Below, piece by piece: positions 11,126-22,089 of a stretch of 31,983 nucleotides of DNA. The stretch is from Globomyces pollinis-pini (taxonomy: Eukaryota; Chytridiomycota; Chytridiomycetes; Rhizophydiales; Globomycetaceae): assembly GCA_025399215.1 (NCBI GenBank), contig MU621279.1, positions 1,791-33,773 on the forward strand. The letters are read 5' to 3'. The notes below the pieces were generated by a model. The model ran no database searches. It worked only from the letters and a program-made list of their open reading frames with translations, and was not told the DNA's origin. Positions within the stretch are counted from its first letter, which is position 1. Each line of letters starts with the position of its first letter. The position numbers and the translations under genes are program-made.

Positions 11126-11131
11126 TTATTA
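11126..11131 (-). terminator. Poly(A) signal of thioredoxin gene
   Basis: AATAAA on the minus strand lies 30 nt past the thioredoxin stop. It faces the protease poly(A) signal, so the two convergent genes end within a 140-bp gap. Confidence 0.55.
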
Positions 11132-11160
11132 AACGAACGAAAACGCGATTGCGAAGAGGA

Positions 11161-11478
11161 TTACTTGTTCTTTTCAATGAATTCCATAATTGCATCCATA
11201 TTTGCACCTACAATATCTTCTCGCATTTTTTGGCCGTTCTGGTAGAATTGGAAGGTTGGCATAGCCCTAATCTCGCACTTTGAAGACACGTCATTAAGTT
11301 CGTCTACATCCACTTTTAAGAACTGAATGGTTGGATAATCATTTGAAAGTTGTTCAATTCTTGGGGCAACAAATACACAAGGACCACACCAAGTAGCATA
11401 GAAATCCACCATGGTGACTTTTGAAGATGAAGTCAATTGAACGAATTCTTCCATTGATTTGACGTGAATAGTAGGCAT
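11161..11478 (-). CDS. Thioredoxin
   Basis: Intronless, 105 residues, the standard length of a cytosolic thioredoxin. The redox motif WCGPC sits at residues 30-34 in VDFYATWCGPC. The buried Asp equivalent is present in MVDFYATW, and the cis-Pro loop appears as RAMPTFQFYQNG. There is no targeting leader: the protein begins MPTIHVKSMEEF, matching strand 1. It reduces protein disulfides using electrons from thioredoxin reductase and supports ribonucleotide reductase and peroxiredoxins. The gene is convergent with the metalloprotease. Its upstream flank (11479-11702) runs into an assembly gap, so the neighbouring 5' gene is unknown. Confidence 0.95.
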   Translation of the reverse strand: MPTIHVKSMEEFVQLTSSSKVTMVDFYATWCGPCVFVAPRIEQLSNDYPTIQFLKVDVDELNDVSSKCEIRAMPTFQFYQNGQKMREDIVGANMDAIMEFIEKNK

Positions 11479-11702
11479 GATTTGATAATTGGTAAACTTA
11501 GTTCATGTTTGGTGAATTTAAATAGGAAATTTTGTGGCGTGGTAGTTTGACAAGGATGAGTCAATAGATCTTAGGGGGTGAGTGGAATAGTCAAGATCGA
11601 AAGGTAGTGGTTAATGAGTCACAGTTTTCATGATAGTTTGCCTAATCATGTCATAATATCCATCCATCCATGAATCAGATCACAAATAGAGAGTTTAAAC
11701 TC

Positions 11703-12129
11703 NNNNNNNNNNNNNNNNNNNNNNNNNNNNNNNNNNNNNNNNNNNNNNNNNNNNNNNNNNNNNNNNNNNNNNNNNNNNNNNNNNNNNNNNNNNNNNNNNN
11801 NNNNNNNNNNNNNNNNNNNNNNNNNNNNNNNNNNNNNNNNNNNNNNNNNNNNNNNNNNNNNNNNNNNNNNNNNNNNNNNNNNNNNNNNNNNNNNNNNNNN
11901 NNNNNNNNNNNNNNNNNNNNNNNNNNNNNNNNNNNNNNNNNNNNNNNNNNNNNNNNNNNNNNNNNNNNNNNNNNNNNNNNNNNNNNNNNNNNNNNNNNNN
12001 NNNNNNNNNNNNNNNNNNNNNNNNNNNNNNNNNNNNNNNNNNNNNNNNNNNNNNNNNNNNNNNNNNNNNNNNNNNNNNNNNNNNNNNNNNNNNNNNNNNN
12101 NNNNNNNNNNNNNNNNNNNNNNNNNNNNN
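11703..12129. other. Assembly gap (427 Ns)
   Basis: A run of N from 11703 to 12129. The flank from 11479 to 11702 holds the thioredoxin promoter and no gene that I can see. On the other side the methyltransferase stop codon (TAG, complement of 12131-12133) lies immediately next to the gap, so its 3' UTR is missing. Real length and content of the gap are unknown. Confidence 0.95.
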
Positions 12130-12130
12130 A

Positions 12131-12649
12131 CTAATGAAAAGACGCAGTTTCGTCAAATACAAAGATCTTGTAAATATCATCACTTACTACCGGTGTCCAA
12201 GATGCCGGTTTGTATAATATTGTTGCTACAGAGCAATTACCATCACCCATTCTTTCCTTTAATCTGGATGACATCATATTCAATGTCTTTTCATACAAAT
12301 AACAAGAAATCATATTGAACTCTTTTAAATCAAAAAGAAAGAAATCAGTCTGATAAAAACAACATTTATCAATCAAATCATTTTGCACTTGGTAATCCAC
12401 ACAAAGCTTGAAGCTGGTGGGATCCATTTCAATACCCACTGCGTAAAACCCACTCTTTACTGCTTCAAAGACATATCGACCATCCCCACATCCAAGGTCC
12501 AAATATTTGTAATTTTTTGGTTTGTCTTTTGTTAGCATTTCCACTACAGTTCGAACTGTTTCTGGTGGTGAAGCTGCTAGGTTCAAGGAAGATACTATAA
12601 AATCACAATCTTGGAATGGAAACTTATAATCTTCTTCATCTTCATCCAT
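12131..12649 (-). CDS. FAM173/ATPSCKMT-like class I methyltransferase
   Basis: Single exon, 172 residues. The SAM-binding motif I is clear (KYLDLGCGDGRYVFEA), followed by the acidic strand-2 end GIEMD. The order of blocks resembles the FAM173 lysine methyltransferases that modify mitochondrial proteins such as ATP synthase subunit c or ADP/ATP carriers: SPPETVRTVVEML before motif I, an FFLFDLKEFNMISCYL segment, LKERMGDGNCSVA, and KPASWTPV near the end. Unlike animal members it has no N-terminal membrane or mitochondrial segment; it starts with an acidic stretch (MDEDEEDYKFPF). Substrate is not determinable. A 14-nt T run (12673-12686, plus strand) lies just upstream of the start. Confidence 0.65.
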   Translation of the reverse strand: MDEDEEDYKFPFQDCDFIVSSLNLAASPPETVRTVVEMLTKDKPKNYKYLDLGCGDGRYVFEAVKSGFYAVGIEMDPTSFKLCVDYQVQNDLIDKCCFYQTDFFLFDLKEFNMISCYLYEKTLNMMSSRLKERMGDGNCSVATILYKPASWTPVVSDDIYKIFVFDETASFH

Positions 12650-12790
12650 TGAAATTGTATTGGGGTAAATAATTTTTTTTTTTTTTACTAAATGAGTGTG
12701 AACACATCCATGGGATTTCTCATCAGATCAGCGTTATCGTGTCATATATGACTTTCATGTCTACTAATAGATTTCTTTCTGTGAGCTTTA

Positions 12791-13681
12791 TTAATTAAAT
12801 AAGGCTAATTCATCTGTCCATCTCTTCAACATTTCACTGGGAAAAACTTCGATCCTGCTTCCCATGACTTTAAAAAATGAATTTTCGGGAACTGCTATTG
12901 AAAACTTTGTTATCAGTAGTTCAACGACATCTCTCCATCCGAAATAGAAACACGCTGCAATCACTCTTTGGTATTTTACTTGATCAAACTCAAAGTCTGG
13001 ATGGTTCAATATCGCAAATACAACCTTTTTATACTGATTGAAAACAGCAGTATCTAATGGCATATTTGAGAGATTCCGTGTCGAACTAAAGCAACATCCA
13101 AATTCGCCCAATCCTCTTCTGTAATATTTGTTGGGATCGACCCATCTGTTCTGTAATGCCAAAAGTACTAGATTCTGCCGGTTTTGGAATTCGTCTACAC
13201 TTCTCAATTTCTGAAAAATCCCATCCTGTCTAACTGGGTATGGTACTGTTTCGGTCACATCTTTCCATTCCATCAACCTTTTCCAATCTTTTGCAATACA
13301 CGCTTCATAAAAACTTGAATCATATTTGATGTTGTATCCACCAGAGTATCTTTTCTTAGAGTAACATCCGGTGTAGTATATTTTGGTTCCTTTATTCCTT
13401 GCGTTTCTCTTTTTGAAGTCCAGTAGTTTTCGTCGGACAAGTAATAAATTCTTCAAAGGTTTTACTAATATTGGACATGATCTTTTTAAATTGGCCATAT
13501 CTTCCCAGGTGAGATACTCAAGAATCTCCTCTAGAATATCAATTGGTAAATTATCGAAGTAAGTCTTCATTTCTTTAGACACTTTCATCTTGAAATAGTC
13601 TATTTTATAACTAGAAATTGAGTCATAAGTGTCATCAAAATCTTGTACTACCAAAGTTTTGAAGTGTGTGGAATCATACAT
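12791..13681 (-). CDS. F-box protein with C-terminal helical repeats
   Basis: Single exon, 296 residues. An F-box is visible at about residues 41-75 (NLPIDILEEILEYLTWEDM), the Skp1-binding element of SCF ubiquitin ligases. Downstream segments such as YEACIAKDWKRLMEW, VFAILNHPDFEFD and ACFYFGWRDVVELLI resemble degenerate ankyrin-type helical pairs that could bind substrate. Many Tyr and Lys residues occupy residues 95-120. The F-box starts about 40 residues in, so a later in-frame Met (for example MKVSKEMKTYFDNLP) could be the real start. The role as an SCF substrate receptor is inferred; target unknown. Confidence 0.65.
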   Translation of the reverse strand: MYDSTHFKTLVVQDFDDTYDSISSYKIDYFKMKVSKEMKTYFDNLPIDILEEILEYLTWEDMANLKRSCPILVKPLKNLLLVRRKLLDFKKRNARNKGTKIYYTGCYSKKRYSGGYNIKYDSSFYEACIAKDWKRLMEWKDVTETVPYPVRQDGIFQKLRSVDEFQNRQNLVLLALQNRWVDPNKYYRRGLGEFGCCFSSTRNLSNMPLDTAVFNQYKKVVFAILNHPDFEFDQVKYQRVIAACFYFGWRDVVELLITKFSIAVPENSFFKVMGSRIEVFPSEMLKRWTDELALFN

Positions 13682-14019
13682 TGGAAACCAGGTAAGGGAG
13701 CTAAATATGCAAGTATCTTATTGTAAACCGTCCATTTCGGTAACTCTGAGTCGTATTGCATATTAGGTTTGAGTTTATTGTCCAGACCGAGAACAAAATG
13801 ATTCAAATTACTGTGTATAGATTACATAACAGAGGGTGCTACCAGCTTTAGCCATTTGTAAGAGGTAATGGTTTGAAGAATTCAACATGCCCCTTTAAAA
13901 ATTGTTGGACACTTGCCCATGTGGATCACACAATACGAAACAAACTTTGAACTTGGATTTGACAGCTTCAAACGAACGGTAAATCTGGTCGATGCTAATT
14001 ACATTTTTATTATTTCAAA
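13682..14019. other. Intergenic region upstream of F-box gene
   Basis: This 338-bp gap carries the promoter of the F-box gene and the 3' flank of the receptor ending at 14020. On the minus strand an AATAAA follows the receptor stop within about 20 nt. I see no further gene, repeat or RNA. Confidence 0.5.
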
Positions 14020-16590
14020 TCATTCAAAACCATTGTATCCATTAAATTCTACCTTATCCTTCCAACCATCGAAATATTCCACTACCTTTGTCGCATCCGA
14101 TGTCTCTTTGAAAAACAAAACGTATATGTGACCCTCAATATTAATTGACATGGTCAATAGATCAATCAGTTCACATTCAAAGGATTTTAAGCTCTCTGAT
14201 TCCCATATAATGCCAGATGAATTTAGCACTCCATTGGTGTCTTTAAAGAGATAGAGTGATGTTGGGTTAGAAATTTGGAGAAGGTACTGTTGAGGTTGAA
14301 TAAAGATTGATTTATACGATTGTGAATCATTAACAAATACCATTATTCCCTTTAATGGTTTTCGGTCAATTTTACTTCTATAGAGTGTATTTTTAGTAGA
14401 ATTCAGAAAACTGGAATTTCCTTTTCGAATACTATCTTTAACCGATTGCATTTTCCGATTCTTATTCGCTGATTTTTCACTATTCTCCTTGTTGAAATGC
14501 AAAACTACTAAATGGGTTACCAATACTTCGGTGATACAGACCATCTTAATATAGTAAGTCTTCAAGTATGAAGAAGAATTGCGGAATACATTTTCACGAT
14601 TATACACTTCAACTGAAGCCACAATGATTGTATTCAGTACACAAACGATTGATAAGTCGATCACAGTCTGTCCACGTGTCCTTTGAAATGTTTTGACAAT
14701 TCGTATTCCACTTAGTAAAAGTAGAAATGCGTTATAAACATAGAGCAAAATATGCATGTAATCCGAAAATTCATGTGATGAGCTAGCACAAACCCAAACA
14801 TAAGATCTGTAACCGGCTTGAGTTGCTGTGGGAGTTGGGGGATTATATACATTCCAATAAAGTAGTATGGCTATGGTAGGGACTATCCATGGAATTGCTT
14901 TTTGAACTGTCGTACACGTGTCTACCAGAGCATTTACCTTTTTAACACGCTGTGTCAATGAATTTTTGTGAGAAGCTATACAAAGTGAGAAATAAAATGA
15001 GCAACAAAATGCTGGAATCACATTGTCGATAGTGCATTGTGTAGCCGTTTGTATGCCATTTGGAGATATCAATTTGAACGAAAATATTAGAATGGTAATC
15101 AGTTGTAAAAATCTGACTTTATCAATCATTTTCCCTGATATTAGGTTTGACAGATCCAAAAAGATTAACCGGGATATAATCATTAAGAGTATTAAGAATA
15201 TTAAGAGAATCATAATTGGAAATGTATCCGTAAATGAGATGTATAGAGCAATTTTTTCAGGAATGATTCCATCTGAAGGAATTTCGGTAGTTCCACCACT
15301 ATAAACGATATCTTTGTATTTTATATATTTACCATTCTCCCACTTTCCGACCAATACTTTATCAGAACTAACAAAGTTCATCATGTGATAGTCCCCCTTC
15401 CGATCTCCAGAAGCGTCAAGCATGATTCTCCCTGATGGTGTATAGTAATCAGGAAAATTGAATGATTTGGGTATATTCAAGTATTTATGTAGTTTTCTAT
15501 TTAGCATATTATCCACTGTGAACGTTTGATTTGATTTTAGTAATTGATCGAATCCCAGTACTATCAAATCAATGCAACTAGCGTAAAAATATTGATAACT
15601 TGAGTATCCATCATCATTTGATAGGTAATTGTACTGATAACTAGTATTTAATCTGTTTTCCAGGTAATAATTTGCAAATTTCTCTGATTCAGGTCCTTGC
15701 GCTTCAACAGGAAAAAAACCTATAGACCCATCAAGCAGACCACCTGGATCAGTGATACTGAGCAGTCCATCTGGTCCAATCCATACATACCCATCACCAT
15801 ATATTCCAATTATTCTATCAAGATTAATATATATTCAATCATTACCTGGCTAACTCAACAAACCGTAAGTATTCCGCTTCAGTGGCACAATATAGCAGAA
15901 TGATTCGCGCATCGGATACTTTGAGTTGATTCAATAAATCAGGGTATTCTAATTGATCGGAATAGGGTTGATATGAAATTTTGGACAGAATTTGGATTCC
16001 AGTGGATTTTGCAATCTTTGTAGTTTGCGTTGCTAGTCCTATCCCGTACGGTTCATTGGAATGAATGATCCCTATCTTTTTCCAACCGTGCGATTTGATA
16101 AATCCAACTATTGCAACAGCTTGCGCTGAATCTTGAGGTACTGTTCTAAAAAAATTAGGGTATTTGGCCTTGTTGGACAATATTGGACTCGTTGAACCAC
16201 CATCACAAACTGGTATTTGAGAATTACGAGTCACTAACAACAACAGGTCCGTTAAAGAACTCCAACCTGTCCCAATTATCGCCAAAACATCAGATTTGAT
16301 AAATTCTACTCCTGCTCTCAAAATATTTGATGTTTGCTCGTCATTTTCTAGGTGATATAACTCAAGCTTGGTATCAGCATCAATCAAATCTAATCTATCA
16401 TTCATCTGTTGAATCCGAAGATAAAGCGCATTTATTGCCGTTGCTAGAGAATATTAGGTTGTTTTAAAATACCATAATAGTCTTCCTCTGTACTAAATGC
16501 TACAGACATTCCAATCCGCAATGTTTTCGAACCATTCGGAGATAAAGCGCTAGCTATCTGCGAATAAAATAACATCTTGAACAATTTCAT
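14020..16590 (-). CDS. Class C (GABA-B-like) receptor, tandem family member 2
   Basis: Exons 16590..16473, 16443..15846 and 15814..14020 (introns 29 and 31 nt) give 836 residues; both intron positions and the 598-nt middle exon match the three sister genes. Signal peptide MKLFKMLFYSQIASA precedes SPNGSKTLRIG. The Venus-flytrap keeps GTGWSSLTD and CDGGSTSPILSNK. The second lobe begins IYGDGYVWIGPDGLLS, which differs from the sisters at the likely specificity loop (WIGPD versus WMGGD). Seven membrane helices follow; the class C Cys pair is in TATQCTIDN and SYVWVCASS. The tail PH-like region ends ATKVVEYFDGWKDKVEF. Poly(A) signal close behind the stop. Ligand unknown. Confidence 0.9.
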
Positions 16591-16716
16591 TGTTAGTCGC
16601 GAAGAATTTCTTGACGGTAAATAATTTCGCGTATCATTATAGTTTTATTACATAAAGCAGGGACGATTGGTTTATTTATTAAGTGTTCAACTAGTAAGGT
16701 AAGTATCAACAATATT

Positions 16717-16722
16717 TTTATT
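16717..16722 (-). terminator. Poly(A) signal overlapping receptor stop codon
   Basis: On the minus strand GAA TAA AAA carries AATAAA with the stop TAA inside it. Confidence 0.45.
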
Positions 16723-19295
16723 CGAAACCATTAAATTGATTGAATGATATTTTGTCTTTCCAAACATCAAAATAATCCACCATCCTAGTTACTTCCGTCG
16801 ACTCTTTCAAAAAGAAAATGTATAATTTATCATTAATTTTAATTGACATTGTCAATGTATCAATCATATCGCTTTCAAAGGTTTTGAAGCTCTGGCTCTC
16901 CCATATTATACCACATGAGTCTAACTTTTCATTGTGCTCTTTGAATAAGTAGAGTGTATTTGGATTATGAAGTTGAAGAAAGTATGGTTGAGGTTGAACG
17001 AATATTGATTTGTATGATTGTGGATCATTTATGCATACCATTAAACCTTTTAATGGCCTTTTGGTGATCTTGCTTCGGTGAGGTGTGTTCTTTGTCGAAG
17101 TGATATAACTCGAATTACCCATTCGAAGGTTATCTTTGATAGTTTGCATTTCCAGATTCTTATTCGCTGATTTTTTGCTATTTACCTTGTTAAAGTGTAA
17201 TACAATCAGATGAGTGATCAGTATCTCTACAATACTGGCGATATTCATATATTGACTCCTCAAATATATAGACATGTCTGGATATATTTCGTCATGAGTA
17301 TATAGCTGAACCGCAGCGATAATAGGTGCATTCAGTACGCAGATGATTGTTAAATCAATCAAAGTTTGTCCTCGGGTCATTTGAAACGTTTTGATAATTC
17401 TAATTCCACAGATCAACAATAGCAATAAATTATAAGCATATAAGAGGTTATGAATTCCATCAGACAATGCATGAGATTCACTTGCACAAGCCCACACATA
17501 AGATTGATATCCAACTGGTATAACTTTTGGTACTGGCGGATCATAGACATTCCAATACAGTAAAAATGCAACAGTTGGAACCATCCAGGGAAGCGCTTTT
17601 TGAACGGTTTTCCAAGAGTTTATAACCTCATCGGTTGTTGTTTTACGCTGCTTGAGAGAATGTTTGTGTGAAGCGATTGACAAGGAAAAGAATAAGGAGC
17701 AGCAAAATCCAGGAATCACATTATCGATGGTACATTGCGTAACAGTTGGAATTCCATTTAAAGACACTAATTTAAATGAAAACACAAGTGCGCTTATGAG
17801 TTGCAGAAACCTGACCAAATCTGTAGCCTCGTTTGAGTAGAGTTTGTATAGATCGATATACAACAATCGGGAAATGACAAGCAGAAGCGTTAAAAAAATC
17901 AGAAGAGTAACAAGAGGAAAAGTGTCTCGTAAGGATACATAATAGGCGATGTTTTTGGGTATGATACCATCTGAAGGAACATTTGTTGAACCATCACTGT
18001 AAATTATTGCTTTATAATCAATCCTTTTGCCATTTTCCCACTTCCCAACAACTTCCTTCTTACCATTAATAAAGTTGAGTATGTAATAATCTCCTTTCCG
18101 GTCTCCAAATTGATTTAACTGTATATATCCTGTTGTGGTGAGAAAATTTGGAAAGTTGAATGATTCAGGTATATGAATGTACTGATTTAATTTTCTTTTG
18201 ACCAAATCGTCCCATGTAAAAGAACTATTTGATTTTAATAAATTATCAAGGCCCATAACAATCAAATCTAAACAGCTCGTATAAAAATATTCATAGCCTC
18301 GGTCGGTAGTAAGACTTGAATAATTTTTGTATTGGTAGTTTGATGTTAGTCTATTTGCTGAATAGTACTTTTCTAGTTCTTCTGATGCTGGACCTTGAGC
18401 TTCAACGGGAAAAAAGGCAATAGATCCATCCATCAAATTGCTTGGAATCGGGATTCCACCGACCCCATCCCCACCCATCCAGACATATCCTTCCCCATGC
18501 AGGCCTACATCTCTTATGAAGTTTAAAAATAATTAGATTACTTTGCGAGTTCTAGAAAGCTTTGAAAGGATGATTGTTGTAGGCAATAAATCAAAATAAT
18601 TCTGACTCCTGTCTCCTTCATTCTTTGCATTAACGTAACGTAAGATTGCTTTTCAGCATACGGCTGATATGATATTTTAGATAAAACCTGAATTCCATTG
18701 AGCGCTGAAAGCTTTTCGGTATGGGTTGTTAGTCCTAATCCGTATGGTTCATTGGAGTAGATAATGCCAATCTTTTTCCAACCATTAGATTTGATAAATC
18801 CAACAATTGCTTCTGCCTGATTTGCATCTTGAGGTACTGTTCTAAAAAAATTAGGATATTTGACCTTGTTGGACAACATCGGACTTGTTGAAGCACCATC
18901 GCAAACTGGTAATTGAGAGTTACGAGTCACCAACAACAACAGGTCCGTCAAAGAACTCCAACCTGCCCCAATTATCGCCAAAACATCAGATTTGATAAAT
19001 TCTACTCCTGCTTTAAGTATTTGTGGTCTCTGTATATCATTTTCCAAGTGAAATAGTTCAATCTTTGTATCATCATCAAACAACTTGGATTGTTCATTTA
19101 ATTGTTGAACGTGAAGATAAATTGCGTTAATTGCAGTTGCTATATAATGTTTAATTTTATACAATTTCGAATACCGTAGAAGGAATCCTGCTCTAAACTA
19201 AACGCAAGCGTCATTCCAATCCGCACCTTTTTGGTTCCATTCACTGACAAGGTGCAAATAAATGGAAGTAAGATGATGAATAGTATCAACCTCAT
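16718..19295 (-). CDS. Class C (GABA-B-like) receptor, tandem family member 3
   Basis: Exons 19295..19175, 19139..18542 and 18512..16718 (introns 35 and 29 nt) give 837 residues. The start at 19295 opens a signal peptide (MRLILFIILLPFICT) before SVNGTKKVRIG; an in-frame ATG at 19343 adds 16 residues and would bury the leader. The Venus-flytrap has GAGWSSLTD and CDGASTSPMLSNK; the second lobe starts GLHGEGYVWMGGDGVGG. Seven membrane helices with TVTQCTIDN and SYVWACASE. The PH-like tail ends VTRMVDYFDVWKDKISF. The TAA stop lies inside an AATAAA hexamer (16717-16722). A 47-nt stretch at about 16984-17030 is identical to the same place in the 5172-7747 receptor. Confidence 0.9.
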
Positions 19296-19436
19296 GTCAA
19301 AATGTTTTTGAGATTCAGTAAAAACAAGTCGCGTCAAAATCAAACAAGGAAATTCGTCCTAAACGAAGAAACATTTTGGGAAAATATTAATTTAAATTAA
19401 TTAGAACCTAAACTGAATAGACGAAAATCATTGTTT

Positions 19437-22004
19437 TTATTCAAAACCATCAAATTGATTAAATAACCTCGTGTCTTTCCAAATATCAAAGTAATCTGCC
19501 ATCTTGATTGCATCAGATTTTTCATTAAAAAAGATAATATAGATCTTTTCATTGATTTTGATAGACATCGTCAACGAGTCTATTACCTCACTTTCAAATG
19601 TTTTTAAGTTTTGACTTTCCCAAACTATCCCGTTTGACTCTAATTTACCATTATTTTCTTTGTATAGATAAAGAGCTGTTGAGCTATGAAACTGAAGAAT
19701 ATAGAGCTGAGGCTGAATGAAGATTGATTTATAGGATTGTGGATCGTTTATGTATACCATAATGCCATTTAATGGCTTTTTGTTGATCTTGCTTATATAT
19801 AGTGTAACATTTAGGGACAGAATGTAATTTGAAGTACCGGTCCTAAAATTATCTTTAATTTTTTCCATTTCTAGATTCTTATTGGCTGATTTGTCATTAT
19901 TCACCTTATTGAAGTGCAGAACTGCCAAGTGCATGATCAATACTTCCAACATGCAGGCAATTGTAACATAGTAACTTTTTAAATATGAAGAAATATTCAG
20001 ATACACGTCTTCATGTGTATAGAATGTAATTGCAGCAATGATGGGTGTATTCAGTACACATATGATAGACAAATCAATCACTGACTGTCCACGAGTTCTT
20101 TGAAAGGTTTTGATAATTCGAAGTCCAGATATCAATAGTAGCAAAGCGTTATAAACAAATAACAGACTATGCATAATATCAGACAGTGCTTTGGATCTGC
20201 TAGCACAAACCCAAACGTAAGACTGGTAACCTGCTTGAGACGTTGCCGGAACCGGTGGATCATTTACATTCCAATATAGCAAAATGGCAAATGTTGGTAC
20301 GATCCATGGAACAGCCTTCTGCACCGTTGACCATGAATTAAGAAACGCACTAGGTTTTATTACTTGGTGATTATTAGTAGGTGTGTGAGAGGCAATACAT
20401 AGTGAAAAGAATAGTGAGCAGCAAAATGATGGAATCACATTATCAATAGTGCATCCTGTGATAGTTGGGATTCCAGTTAAAGTTACCGATTTGAACGAAA
20501 ACAGCAGTATACTCGTCAATTGTATAAGACGTACCATATCAGTCATTTTTCCTGCATACAGGTTTGAAAGATCCCGAAACATCAATCGTAATATTATAAA
20601 CCAGAAACCCAGAAACACTAAAAGGGTGATCATTGAAAACGTATCCATGTATGAAATGTAAAATGCTACTTTCTCAGGAATAATTCCATCTGAGGGTATT
20701 TCTGTAGATTTTCCACTGTATAAAATATCCATGTACTTTACATATTTACCACTCTCCCACTTCCCAACAAGTACCTTTCGGCTGTCTTGAAAGTTGTATA
20801 CATAATAGTCACCTTTCCTATCTCCAAACTGATTCAACTGAATACGGCCAGTGTTGGAGATATAATCTGGGAAATTAAAAGATTCTGGGATACGCAAAAG
20901 TCTGTTCAACTTTCTATTTAGCAAATCATCTACTGTAAATGAAGGATTTGACTTTAATAATGCATGAAATCCCATTAATAGAACATCTAAGCAGTTGGTA
21001 TAAAAGTATTGATATCCCTGCATACTCATATCCTGCGAATAGTTTCTATACTGGTACGTTGTAGATAACCTGTTCGCAGTATAATAATTTGCGAATAGTT
21101 CTGCTTCAGGACCTTGAGCTTCAACAGGAAAAAATGCAATAGATCCATCTAGCAAAGATGTCGGGATAGAAATAGCACCTACCATATCCCCACCCATCCA
21201 GACATATCCGTCACCATATAGCCCAATACTTCTATAAAAATGTTAAGGTTCAAGTATTACATCCCTAGCTCTATAAAACTTTGGAATAGAGATTGTTGCA
21301 AACAATACACCAAAATGATCCTCACATCTGCTTCTTTCATTCTTTTCAACGAAACAAGGTAAGATTGTATCTCTGAATATGGTTGATATGATATTTTGGA
21401 TAAAACTTGAATCCCAGTGGATTTAGAAATCTTTTCGGTCTGAGTTGCTAGTCCTATCCCATATGGTTCATTGGAATAGATAATGCCAATCTTTTTCCAA
21501 CCGTTTGACTTTATAAATCCGACGATTACATCTGCCTGATCTGCATCTTGAGGTACTGTGCGAAAGAAATTGGGATATTTGACCTTGTTTGATAACATTG
21601 GACTTGTCGAACCCCCATCGCAAACCATTAGGCCAGAATTACGAGTTACCAATAACAAAAGATCCGTCAAAGAGCTCCAACCCGTTCCAATGATCGCCAA
21701 AACATCAGATTTGATAAATTCTACTCCTGCCATAAGTATTTTTGGTCGTTGTATATTATTTTCTATATGATACAATTCAACTTTCGTATCATCATCAATC
21801 AATTCCAAATTATTATTCAATTGTTGAGCGCGAAGATAAAGTGAATTTATTGCAGTTGCTACAAAGAATGAAAATCATCTCTTTACCGTAATAAGTTTCC
21901 TGTTCGCTGAATGCAACTGTCAGCCCAATGCGAAGGGTTTTAGATCCATTGATAGAAAGAGACGCGACGATTTGAATAAAGCTAAAGAAATGAATTAATC
22001 TCAT
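19437..22004 (-). CDS. Class C (GABA-B-like) receptor, tandem family member 4
   Basis: Exons 22004..21887, 21858..21261 and 21231..19437 (introns 28 and 29 nt) give 836 residues. Start at 22004 (MRLIHFFSFIQIVASLS); an ATG two codons earlier is also possible. SINGSKTLRIG opens the Venus-flytrap, which keeps GTGWSSLTD and CDGGSTSPMLSNK but has GLMV where the sisters have QIPV or QLPV. The second lobe starts GLYGDGYVWMGGDMVG. Seven membrane helices; class C cysteines in TITGCTIDN and SYVWVCASR. The PH-like tail ends AIKMADYFDIWKDTRLF. The TAA stop is inside AATAAA. The start is only 85 bp from the stop of the RasGAP gene. Ligand unknown. Confidence 0.9.
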
Positions 22005-22078
22005 AGTCAATTCAATTTCGAGTTAAAATTTTCGTGTCAAATTTCCAATATTTGAAAAATCGAAACATTGAACTTAAT

Positions 22079-22084
22079 TTTATT
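22079..22084 (-). terminator. Poly(A) signal of RasGAP gene
   Basis: AATAAA on the minus strand begins six nucleotides after the TAA stop at 22090-22092. Confidence 0.5.
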
Positions 22085-22089
22085 TGCTT

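Noticed and set aside
12673..12686. 14-nt T homopolymer as a terminator or RNA polymerase III stop
   Set aside because: No tRNA or other short RNA gene precedes it; it is better seen as a poly(dA:dT) promoter tract of the methyltransferase gene.
14020..14131. Plus-strand 72-codon frame at 13913-14131
   Set aside because: It overlaps the conserved PH-like tail of the receptor on the minus strand and has no independent support.
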